From an uncultured Prevotella sp. (lineage in GTDB: Bacteria; Bacteroidota; Bacteroidia; Bacteroidales; Bacteroidaceae), in the NCBI GenBank assembly GCA_937874345.1, contig CALNBT010000193.1:1-5796 (forward strand): 5,796 nucleotides of DNA, given 5' to 3'. This document shows positions 1 to 5,796 of this stretch, in pieces; positions within the stretch are counted from its first letter, which is position 1, and every line of letters starts with the position of its first letter. A program made the position numbers and the translations under genes. Below the pieces are notes generated by a model. That model searched no databases and was not told the DNA's origin. It was given only the letters and a program-made list of their open reading frames with translations.

Positions 1-159
1 GACCATGGTATGACAATGATGGGCGATGAAGAGCGCGGTTATCACGCAGGTTACTCGTTTTTGGGAAGGATGTTTGCCATGGGACAGGTACAAGGCGTGC
101 TGGCAACTGTTGACCGCGAACTCGGAATACCCTACAAACAGCCGGGATTCTTTGACTGA
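1..159 (+). CDS. uxuA: Mannonate dehydratase, C-terminal end (partial, 5' cut by window edge)
   Basis: This is the last 52 codons of an open frame that enters from the left edge and stops at TGA 157-159. UxuA dehydrates D-mannonate to 2-keto-3-deoxy-D-gluconate in the cytoplasm. The fragment begins with Asp-His-Gly, matching the family's conserved RPDHG motif. In studied UxuA/ManD proteins this region supplies a metal-binding Asp and a catalytic His. A GY-x3-GR motif follows at fragment residues 17-23, which fits the family's conserved GYxxxGR, whose Tyr is thought to be catalytic. The tail (G-Q-V-Q-G-V near residues 28-33) resembles the family's final helix. The SDR gene that makes its substrate starts 47 bp downstream on the same strand, as expected for a uxuA-uxuB pair. 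The identification rests on a short piece, but motif and context agree. Most of the protein, including its other metal ligands, lies outside the window. Confidence 0.9.
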   Translation, partial: DHGMTMMGDEERGYHAGYSFLGRMFAMGQVQGVLATVDRELGIPYKQPGFFD

Positions 160-206
160 TTTGAGAGGAATAATATCAATTCTATTAATCATTAATTTTG
201 TAAACT

Positions 207-1019
207 ATGAAAAACTTATTTAATATACATGACAATGTTGTCGTGATGACTGGTGGAACAGGCGTGTTGGGAGGAAGTATTGCCAAATATCTTGCTGCTC
301 AAGGTGCACGCATTGCCATCTTAGGACGTAGGGAAAGTGCTGGAACTGACCTCGTAAACGAAATCGAAGAACAGGGAGGCGTGGCACAATTTTATCAGAC
401 AGATGTGATGGATAAGGTTGCATTGGAACAGTGCAGAGAGGATATCCTAACAGATTTCGGCCGGGTTGACACGCTCATCAATGCGGCAGGAGGCAATATG
501 GCAGGTGCCACGATTGCCCCCAATCAGACATTTTTCGATATTGATACAGACCAGTTTCAAAAAGTCTTGAACTTAAACCTGATGGGAACGGTTTTACCTA
601 CTCAGGTGTTCCTTCATGCGATGGTGAATGAAGGGAAAGGTTGCGTGGTCAATTTTTCAAGTATGGCTGCTTTCAGACCGATGACTCGCGTGTGTGGCTA
701 TGCGGCTGCCAAGGCTGCCATCAACAATTTTACTGCGTTTATGGCACACGAGACGGCCAAAAAGTTTGGTGAACATTTTCGCGTGAATGCCATTGCTCCG
801 GGGTTTTTCATCACAGAGCAGAACCGTGCGCTGTTGACTAATCCTGATGGATCATACACCGAGCGCGGTAAGGACGTTATCCGACAGACTCCATTCGGCA
901 GGATGGGAGTCCCAGAAGATCTGAATGGAACGATACACTATCTGATCAGCGATGCTTCAAAGTTTGTAACTGGAACGGTAGCCGTGGTCGATGGAGGCTT
1001 TAATATCTTCACCATGTAA
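207..1019 (+). CDS. uxuB: SDR-family fructuronate reductase / D-mannonate oxidoreductase
   Basis: This 270-residue protein is a classical short-chain dehydrogenase/reductase. It has the nucleotide-binding glycine motif TGGTGVLGG (15-23), the NAAG motif (92-95), a conserved Asn in NLNLMG (near 124), the active-site Ser152, and Tyr165-x3-Lys169. The typical C-terminal VDGGF motif lies close to the end. The fold alone does not fix the substrate. The function is inferred from its place directly after uxuA and opposite uxaC-kdgK-eda, where the one missing step is NAD(P)H-dependent reduction of D-fructuronate to D-mannonate. Bacillus subtilis UxuB (YjmF) is a known SDR of this role, unlike the unrelated long-chain UxuB of E. 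coli. The second beta strand ends in Gly40-Arg41-Arg42 with no acidic residue, which suggests NADP(H) rather than NAD(H). The start at 207 places the glycine motif at the normal distance from the N-terminus. The upstream sequence is AT-rich without a clear ribosome binding site. Confidence 0.87.
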   Translation: MKNLFNIHDNVVVMTGGTGVLGGSIAKYLAAQGARIAILGRRESAGTDLVNEIEEQGGVAQFYQTDVMDKVALEQCREDILTDFGRVDTLINAAGGNMAGATIAPNQTFFDIDTDQFQKVLNLNLMGTVLPTQVFLHAMVNEGKGCVVNFSSMAAFRPMTRVCGYAAAKAAINNFTAFMAHETAKKFGEHFRVNAIAPGFFITEQNRALLTNPDGSYTERGKDVIRQTPFGRMGVPEDLNGTIHYLISDASKFVTGTVAVVDGGFNIFTM

Positions 1020-1046
1020 CTCAAACATAGCGTCATTCAAAGAAAT

Positions 1047-1086
1047 AAAAGCGAGATAGGGAACCAAAATCCCCTATCTCGCTTTT
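1047..1086. terminator. Bidirectional hairpin terminator between convergent operons
   Basis: A perfect 15-bp inverted repeat has arms at 1047-1061 and 1072-1086 around a 10-nt loop. The core is GCGAGATAGGG paired with CCCTATCTCGC, extended by AAAA/TTTT. On the + strand the T run after the stem is only four long. On the - strand the stem is followed by TTTTATTTCTTT, a better U-tract, so termination is probably stronger for the uxaC-to-exuT transcript. An outer 8-bp arm pair (1032-1039 with 1089-1096, one G-U) could lengthen the structure across a small internal loop. It sits 27 nt after the uxuB stop and 19 nt before the transporter stop, exactly where a shared terminator would be. Termination itself is inferred. 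Confidence 0.88.
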
Positions 1087-1105
1087 GATGAATGGCACCA
1101 ATTCG

Positions 1106-2560
1106 TTACTGTTCTATTTTCTGATACTTGGGCACCAATGTCTTCATCACCGTCCACGCAATGAGATAAGCCACGCCGCAGACGCAAAAGATAATCATGT
1201 ATCCTGCCTGTTTTCCTTCAAATCCCAGGAAGGTGAAGTTTGATCCTAAACCAGCTGTATAGTTAAATAACTTGCCTGACCCGTGATTAATGAGGTATGA
1301 GCCTATGCCTCCCGACATTGTTCCAAGGCCGGTAATTGTACCTACGGTAGATTTAGGGAACATGTCGCCGATGGTTGAGAATAGGTTAGCCGACCATGCT
1401 TGGTGGGCTGCAGCTGCAATACCAATGATAATGGCCGGGAACCAAGCACTGTGTTGCCCCAAAGGCTGAGCAAATAGCGCAACAATGGGAAAGAATGCAA
1501 AGATCAGCATCGCTCGCATTCGACCAGCATAGGGTTCCATCTGCTTTTTTTCAACAAACACTTTGGGAAGGTATCCTCCACCTATCGACAAGACGGTAAC
1601 AATGAGGTAAAGTACAATAATGAGAGATGCCCCTTGACGAGAATCGGAAGTGTAATGGTACATGTCACTAAAATAGGCCGGTGCCCAGAATAAAAAGAAC
1701 CACCATACGCCATCCGTGAGGAATTTTCCCATGATAAACGACCATGTTTGACGGTATGTCAGGCATTTCAATAATGGAATTGGTTTCACTTTTTCATTTG
1801 TTGTGGAAGTAGATGTCCCTTCTTCTGCATCGTCTTGGCGGATGTATGTCAGCTCAGCCTTATTGACATGCTTCGATTTTTCCGGTGCATCATACATCTT
1901 AAGCCAAAAGAATACCCAGATAAATCCCAGGACTCCAATGATGATAAATGCACTTTCCCACCCATAAGCTCTGGCCAGGAAAGGGATTGTTGCGGGTGCG
2001 AGCAGTGCACCTACAGAGGCTCCGGCATTGAAAAAGGCGGTACTAAGGGCACGATCTTTCTTCGGAAAATAGTCTGCTACAACCTTGATGGCCGATGGAA
2101 AGTTACCAGCTTCACCAATAGCGAGTATTAACCGGCAGCCTAAGAACAGGTATACAGAAACGGTTGAGATTGCCAATGCGGCCGCGGATCCTTGTTTGAC
2201 GGCAAGCAAAGCTTCCATGTGTTCATACCCTTCGATGTGCATGGTCAACCATCCACATCCGGCATGCATGCAGGCACCAATAGACCAAATGATGATTGCT
2301 AGGAAATATCCGCGCTTTGTTCCAAGTTTATCGATGATTTTGCCAGCAAAAAGGCTTACGATAGCATAAAAAAGAGAGAACCATCCCGTAATAACACCGT
2401 AATCGGCGTCTGTCCAATGAAATTCAGGAGCAATGAAATCTTTCCAGGTAAGCGAGAGCACCTGCCGGTCCAAGTAATTGATGGTGGTAGCAGCAAACAA
2501 CAAAAAGCATAGATACCATCGCCAATTCGTTTTGATATCTGTTTTTAATTTCGCATTCAT
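1106..2560 (-). CDS. exuT: MFS hexuronate transporter, ExuT-like
   Basis: This 484-residue integral membrane protein looks like a 12-helix major facilitator of the anion:cation symporter group that includes ExuT. Helix 1 (about 14-33) ends in INYLDRQ (27-33), a hallmark of that group. The loop after helix 2 has the MFS motif GKIIDKLGTKRG (73-84). Helix 4 contains RLILAIGEAGNFPSA (143-157), followed by the conserved WFP-like YFPKKDRA (164-171). A long polar loop at about 224-265 (PEKSK..., then a Ser/Thr/Glu-rich run) separates the two six-helix halves. It most likely imports glucuronate and/or galacturonate with protons. The substrate is inferred from family and from position as last gene of the uxaC-kdgK-eda transcript, 39 bp after eda. 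At 484 residues it is longer than E. coli ExuT (about 430-470), partly because of extra residues near 102-135. Another sugar acid, such as KDG or an aldonate, cannot be excluded. An A/G-rich stretch precedes the ATG. Confidence 0.85.
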   Translation of the reverse strand: MNAKLKTDIKTNWRWYLCFLLFAATTINYLDRQVLSLTWKDFIAPEFHWTDADYGVITGWFSLFYAIVSLFAGKIIDKLGTKRGYFLAIIIWSIGACMHAGCGWLTMHIEGYEHMEALLAVKQGSAAALAISTVSVYLFLGCRLILAIGEAGNFPSAIKVVADYFPKKDRALSTAFFNAGASVGALLAPATIPFLARAYGWESAFIIIGVLGFIWVFFWLKMYDAPEKSKHVNKAELTYIRQDDAEEGTSTSTTNEKVKPIPLLKCLTYRQTWSFIMGKFLTDGVWWFFLFWAPAYFSDMYHYTSDSRQGASLIIVLYLIVTVLSIGGGYLPKVFVEKKQMEPYAGRMRAMLIFAFFPIVALFAQPLGQHSAWFPAIIIGIAAAAHQAWSANLFSTIGDMFPKSTVGTITGLGTMSGGIGSYLINHGSGKLFNYTAGLGSNFTFLGFEGKQAGYMIIFCVCGVAYLIAWTVMKTLVPKYQKIEQ

Positions 2561-2599
2561 TTTGTTTTTCTTTCAATAGGTATTAGTGAGTATTAAGTT

Positions 2600-3274
2600 T
2601 TATTGCGATGTTTTTGCTTCTTGAATATAGCTCAGGCAGTCCTTACATAGTGTGGTAATGTAAGTCCAGTCTTCACGAACAATCGTCTCTTTTGGGAACA
2701 GTTTCGATCCCATTCCTACGCAGTAGGCCCCCGCTTTGAACCATTCTACCAAATTATCTCGTGTAGGTGTGACACCACCAGTGACCATAATCTTTGACCA
2801 AGGGCATGGACTCATCAAGCCTTTAATCATCTTTGGTCCCAAAACATCACCAGGGAAAAGCTTTACTAGGTCACAACCCAGTTCCTGAGCCTTTCCAATC
2901 TCACTCACAGTTCCGCAACCAGGACAATAGGGAATGAGTCTACGGTTGCACACAGGTGCTATGTCAGGATTGAAAAGCGGACCAACAACGAAGTTGGCAC
3001 CCAGTTGAATGTAAAGCGATGCGGTTGCAGGATCAACGATTGTCCCTACGCCTAGCGCGAGTTCTGGGCATTCTTTGTCAGCCCATTTTACGAGTTCGCC
3101 AAATACTTCGTGTGCAAAATCTCCACGATTGGTAAATTCAAACGCGCGTACACCGCCATTATAGCATGCCTTTACAACTTGTTTTGCTTTTTCAATGTCA
3201 TGGTGATAGAACACGGGAACCATCCCTGTTTCGCCCATTTTCTTTAAAACTGCTATCTTATCAAACTTAGCCAT
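2600..3274 (-). CDS. eda: 2-dehydro-3-deoxy-6-phosphogluconate (KDPG) aldolase
   Basis: This 224-residue class I aldolase splits KDPG into pyruvate and glyceraldehyde-3-phosphate in the cytoplasm, the last step of hexuronate breakdown. The length fits the family (about 205-225). The motifs are in order: VPVFYHHD (19-26) in the first strand; FEFTNRG (45-51), with Glu46 matching the general acid/base Glu of the E. coli enzyme; GVGTIVDP (75-82); VGPLFNPD (97-104); CPGCGTVSEI (117-126); KLFPGD (138-143), with Lys138 as the Schiff-base lysine; and MVTGGVTP (163-170), a phosphate-binding loop. The classic PGxxTPxE motif is altered to PGCGTVSE. The protein has ten cysteines, including a CxxC at 117-120, which would suit a cytoplasm kept reduced in an anaerobe. 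It lies 25 bp after kdgK, so kinase and aldolase are almost certainly co-expressed. The related 4-hydroxy-2-oxoglutarate aldolase activity may also be present, as it is in E. coli Eda. Confidence 0.95.
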   Translation of the reverse strand: MAKFDKIAVLKKMGETGMVPVFYHHDIEKAKQVVKACYNGGVRAFEFTNRGDFAHEVFGELVKWADKECPELALGVGTIVDPATASLYIQLGANFVVGPLFNPDIAPVCNRRLIPYCPGCGTVSEIGKAQELGCDLVKLFPGDVLGPKMIKGLMSPCPWSKIMVTGGVTPTRDNLVEWFKAGAYCVGMGSKLFPKETIVREDWTYITTLCKDCLSYIQEAKTSQ

Positions 3275-3299
3275 GTCTGTTATCTTATTTTATGCGTGA

Positions 3300-4322
3300 T
3301 TATCTTTGAACGCGACCGCTGGTATTACCTTTTGCTAACGATTCTACTTCTTCTTTCGATACAAGGTTAAAGTCACCGTTGATGGTGTGCTTCAAAGCCG
3401 AAGCCGCTACTGCAAATTCTAATGCTTCACCTTGAGTTGGCTTGGTTAGCAAGCCATGGATAAGTCCTCCGGAGAACGAATCTCCGCCACCGACACGGTC
3501 GATGATAGGATTCAGTTCATAACGTTTGCTTTCATAGAACTCCTGTCTATTGTATATCAGTGCTTTCCATCCGTTATGTGACGCAGAATAGGATTCACGA
3601 AGTGTAGAGACAACGTACTTAAAGTCAAATTCGTTTGCCATTTGCTCGAAGATATGATGGTAACCTAAAGCATCAGTCTGTCCACCTTCGATGTCTGCTT
3701 CGGGCTTGAACCCTAGACAAAGTTGGGCATCTTCTTCATTTCCAATGCACACATCAACGTATTTCATCAAAGGCCTCATCACAGAAATAGCCTTCTCGGA
3801 TGTCCAAAGTTTCTTGCGAAAGTTCAGATCCACCGATACCATAACGCCATGCCTCTTGGCTGCTTCGCATGCAAGTTGGGTTAAGTGAGCCGCCTTGTCA
3901 CTGATGGCAGGCGTGATTCCACTCCAATGAAACCACTGAGCGCCTTCCATGATTTTGTCGAAATCAAAATCATTGGCTTCTGCTTCTGCAATAGCAGCGT
4001 GTGCACGGTCGTAAATTACCTTTCCAGGACGCATTGCTGCACCCGTTTCTGCATAATAAAGACCAATACGTTCACCGCCTCTTGCGATATAATCTGTCTG
4101 AACACCATAACGTCTTAACCCATTGACTGCGATTTGACCAATCTCATGTTTAGGCAGTTTGGTTACAAAGTATGCCTCATGTCCATAATTTGCCAGGCTC
4201 ACTGCAACGTTGGCTTCACCGCCACCCGGTATTATCCTGAAACAGTCGCTTTGAACAAAACGATCATTACCTGCTGGGGAGAGGCGTAACATGATCTCTC
4301 CGAATGTTATTATTTTTGCCAT
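3300..4322 (-). CDS. kdgK: 2-dehydro-3-deoxygluconokinase (KDG kinase, PfkB family)
   Basis: This 340-residue PfkB/ribokinase-family sugar kinase phosphorylates 2-keto-3-deoxygluconate to KDPG with ATP. It starts with the typical strand ITFGEIMLRLSP (5-16). PfkB signature 1 is GGGEANVAVSLANYG (33-47). DLNFRKKLW (165-173) matches the DxNxRxxLW motif of KDG kinases, and GNEEDA (194-199) follows. Signature 2 is DRVGGGDSFSGGLI (275-288), with Asp281 as the catalytic base. The anion-hole motif reads GGGD where most family members have GAGD. The length is a little above E. coli KdgK (309), partly from a stretch near 205-225 and the C-terminal tail. It begins 15 bp after uxaC and is followed 25 bp later by eda, which uses its product, so the specific substrate assignment is strong. 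A fructokinase or other PfkB role is unlikely in this context. No clear Shine-Dalgarno sequence precedes the ATG. Confidence 0.93.
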   Translation of the reverse strand: MAKIITFGEIMLRLSPAGNDRFVQSDCFRIIPGGGEANVAVSLANYGHEAYFVTKLPKHEIGQIAVNGLRRYGVQTDYIARGGERIGLYYAETGAAMRPGKVIYDRAHAAIAEAEANDFDFDKIMEGAQWFHWSGITPAISDKAAHLTQLACEAAKRHGVMVSVDLNFRKKLWTSEKAISVMRPLMKYVDVCIGNEEDAQLCLGFKPEADIEGGQTDALGYHHIFEQMANEFDFKYVVSTLRESYSASHNGWKALIYNRQEFYESKRYELNPIIDRVGGGDSFSGGLIHGLLTKPTQGEALEFAVAASALKHTINGDFNLVSKEEVESLAKGNTSGRVQR

Positions 4323-4337
4323 GTTTAATGAATTATT

Positions 4338-5753
4338 CTAAAAACAAAAATACAGTTTGGCGTTGTTGTAGCAAATGTCTTCAACCATTTGTTGAACGCG
4401 ATTCTGCTCGTATCCGTCGTAAGGAATCTCACCATTCTCGATATCGGTGCCAATCAAGTTGCAAAGTGTACGCCTGAAATATTCGTGTCTTGGATAAGAG
4501 AGGAAAGAACGCGAATCTGTCAGCATGCCGACAAACCGACTCAAAAGTCCAAGCATAGAAAGAGTGTTGAGTTGTTTTTGTATACCGTCCTTTTGATCGA
4601 GGAACCACCAGCCCGCACCCCATTGCATCTTACCAGCGATCTTGCCGTCCTGAAAATTACCAATCATGGTAGCCAATACTTCATTGGCACATGGATTTAG
4701 GTTATAGAGAATCGTCTTGGCGAGATGTCCATTTAGGTCTAGCCGATCGAAGAACTTCGAACATTCGCTGGCCGTATTGAATTCACCGATGGAATCGAAG
4801 CCCGTATCCGCGCCAATCAAGTTAAACATGCGGGTATTGTTGTTACGAAGGGCTCCATAGTGGTATTGTTGAACCCATCCAGATGCTTCGTCTTGTATGG
4901 CAAAGATATAGAGCATGGCACTTTTGAACTTGAGAATCTCTTCTGATGTCAGTTGTTTTCCTCCATAAACCTTGTCAAAGATGGCATGAATCTCGGCATC
5001 TGTATAGTTGTCTGCGTAAAAACGCTCAATGCCATGGTCAGATAATTTGCATCCTACAGCATTGAAGAAGTCGTGCCGCTGCTGGATAGCGTCAATAAAA
5101 TCTTGAAAATGATGAATTTGAACATTTGATGCTGCTGACAGCTTTTCGACATAAGTCCTGAAATTTTCTGCATTTTCAACAGCCATCGCTTTGTCTGGTC
5201 GCCAGGTTGGCAACATTTTGGTAGATATCTCCGTCTGCTTTGCCTTCAAATGATGTCGCAAATCATCGATGGGGTCGTCAGTTGTGCATACCACTTCAAC
5301 ATGATACTTCTTGAGTAGTCCCCAGGCTGTCAGTGAATCATCATTCTTGAGCTTGTCGTTGCATTCTTCAAAGATGTCACGAGCGTTCTCAGGGTTCAAA
5401 CGTTTCGAAATGCCGAAAGCCGTTTTCAGCTCCAAGTGTGTCCAATGATATAGCGGATTACGGAGGATATAGGGAACGGTTTCTGCCCACTTCTCAAACT
5501 TTTCCCAGTCAGAAGTATCCTTTCCGGTACAAAATTTCTCAGCGATGCCGTTTGATCTCATGGCACGCCATTTGTAATGGTCTCCTCCCAGCCAAATTTC
5601 TGTGATAGAAGAGAACCGGTGATTCTCTGCAACCATCTGTGGGTCCAGATGGCAATGGTAATCAATGATGGGCAACTGCGCTGCATGCCCATGATAAAGT
5701 TCTTCTGCCGTATTTGATTGCAGCAAGAAATGGTCATCCATAAATGTCTTCAT
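4338..5753 (-). CDS. uxaC: Glucuronate (uronate) isomerase
   Basis: This 471-residue protein matches UxaC along its whole length (E. coli about 470). UxaC converts D-glucuronate to D-fructuronate, and D-galacturonate to D-tagaturonate, in the cytoplasm. It is a TIM-barrel enzyme of the amidohydrolase superfamily. Visible motifs in order are DYHCHL (31-36), whose two His are the expected metal-site residues; GGDHYKWRAMR (56-66); NPLYHWTHLEL (99-109); TTDDP (157-161); TWRPDK (183-188); SDHGIE (238-243); RNNNTRMF (303-310); DTGFDSIG (316-323); NEVLATMIGNFQ (357-368); and LTDSRSFLSYPRHEYFRR (411-428). All the strongly conserved blocks I can recall are intact. It is the first gene of the - strand transcript, with kdgK 15 bp behind it. 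The start at 5753 gives the standard short N-terminal segment (FMDDHFLL) before the barrel. A promoter-like element lies just upstream. The sequence CAAAACACCGAC before the ATG has no Shine-Dalgarno motif, common in Bacteroidota. Confidence 0.97.
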   Translation of the reverse strand: MKTFMDDHFLLQSNTAEELYHGHAAQLPIIDYHCHLDPQMVAENHRFSSITEIWLGGDHYKWRAMRSNGIAEKFCTGKDTSDWEKFEKWAETVPYILRNPLYHWTHLELKTAFGISKRLNPENARDIFEECNDKLKNDDSLTAWGLLKKYHVEVVCTTDDPIDDLRHHLKAKQTEISTKMLPTWRPDKAMAVENAENFRTYVEKLSAASNVQIHHFQDFIDAIQQRHDFFNAVGCKLSDHGIERFYADNYTDAEIHAIFDKVYGGKQLTSEEILKFKSAMLYIFAIQDEASGWVQQYHYGALRNNNTRMFNLIGADTGFDSIGEFNTASECSKFFDRLDLNGHLAKTILYNLNPCANEVLATMIGNFQDGKIAGKMQWGAGWWFLDQKDGIQKQLNTLSMLGLLSRFVGMLTDSRSFLSYPRHEYFRRTLCNLIGTDIENGEIPYDGYEQNRVQQMVEDICYNNAKLYFCF

Positions 5754-5779
5754 GTCGGTGTTTTGATTATTAGTCTTTG

Positions 5780-5795
5780 CAAACTTACAAAAATA
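5780..5795 (-). promoter_or_regulatory. Putative Bacteroidota-type -7 promoter boxes for the uxaC operon
   Basis: Reading the - strand, two sequences matching the Bacteroidota -7 consensus TAnnTTTG abut each other: TATTTTTG (5788-5795) and TAAGTTTG (5780-5787). The nearer one would put the transcription start about 20 nt before the uxaC ATG, the farther one about 28 nt. The partner -33 TTTG element would fall beyond the right edge, so the promoter cannot be completed. An 8-bp palindrome, TTTGCAAA (5776-5783), overlaps the nearer box. These are short matches in AT-rich DNA. The position ahead of a four-gene operon is the main support. Confidence 0.5.
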
Positions 5796-5796
5796 T

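Noticed and set aside
193..200. TAATTTTG, a match to the Bacteroidota -7 box between uxuA and the SDR gene.
   Set aside because: It ends only 6 nt before the ATG and has no TTTG at the right upstream distance; the nearest, at 160-163, is about 29 nt away. The 47-bp gap is AT-rich, so a chance match is likely, and co-transcription with uxuA is simpler.
26..223. A 65-codon open frame on the + strand at the left end.
   Set aside because: It overlaps the uxuA C-terminal coding frame in a different phase and runs into the start of the SDR gene. Its product has no recognisable motif, while frame 1 shows clear UxuA motifs.
220..423. A 67-codon - strand open frame.
   Set aside because: It is antisense to the nucleotide-binding part of the SDR gene and shows no motif of its own.
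1835..2369. Two overlapping + strand open frames of 94-98 codons.
   Set aside because: They lie antisense within the transporter gene, whose reading frame is intact and full of conserved MFS motifs. Their products are unrecognisable.
3691..4118. Two + strand open frames of 65 and 77 codons.
   Set aside because: They are antisense shadows of the KDG kinase coding sequence, with no conserved features.
4389..4700. A 103-codon + strand frame and a 64-codon - strand frame.
   Set aside because: Both lie within uxaC in other phases, over a region encoding strongly conserved UxaC blocks. Neither encodes a recognisable protein.
1..5796. Search for mobile elements, CRISPR arrays, RNA genes, defence genes or an undescribed system.
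   Set aside because: Almost all the DNA is coding, in tightly spaced metabolic genes of known families, and the gaps are 15-86 bp. I saw no spaced repeats, transposase motifs, tRNA-like folds or unusual composition.

Overview
This window holds a compact hexuronate (glucuronate/fructuronate) catabolic locus, probably from an anaerobic member of the Bacteroidota (Bacteroidales, of the Bacteroides/Prevotella kind). The clues for that assignment are: AT-rich gene gaps in otherwise mid-GC DNA; start codons with little or no Shine-Dalgarno sequence; TAnnTTTG motifs of the Bacteroidota -7 promoter type upstream of uxaC; and protein variants that I recall as typical of that phylum. I cannot support a genus.

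Layout: two gene groups converge. On the + strand are the last 52 codons of mannonate dehydratase (uxuA, 1-159, cut by the window edge), a 47-bp gap, and a short-chain dehydrogenase that serves as fructuronate reductase/D-mannonate oxidoreductase (207-1019). On the - strand, reading from the right edge leftwards, are uxaC (uronate isomerase), kdgK (2-keto-3-deoxygluconate kinase), eda (KDPG aldolase) and an ExuT-like MFS transporter. Their gaps are only 15, 25 and 39 bp, so they look like one transcript. The 86-bp space between the converging groups holds a strong hairpin that probably terminates transcription from both sides. A 43-bp leader to the right of uxaC carries two abutting -7-like boxes and is cut by the window end. 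There is no gene-free stretch longer than 300 bp.

Together the genes give a complete glucuronate route: uptake (ExuT-like), glucuronate to fructuronate (UxaC), fructuronate to mannonate (SDR-type UxuB), mannonate to 2-keto-3-deoxygluconate (UxuA), KDG to KDPG (KdgK), and KDPG to pyruvate plus glyceraldehyde-3-phosphate (Eda). UxaC could also isomerise galacturonate, but the tagaturonate reductase and altronate dehydratase needed for that branch are not here. No regulator, polysaccharide lyase, SusC/D pair, mobile element, RNA gene or CRISPR array is visible. I found no credible sign of an undescribed system. The points worth a second look are a replaced enzyme family, a few active-site variants, a loop insertion in the transporter, and the shared hairpin.
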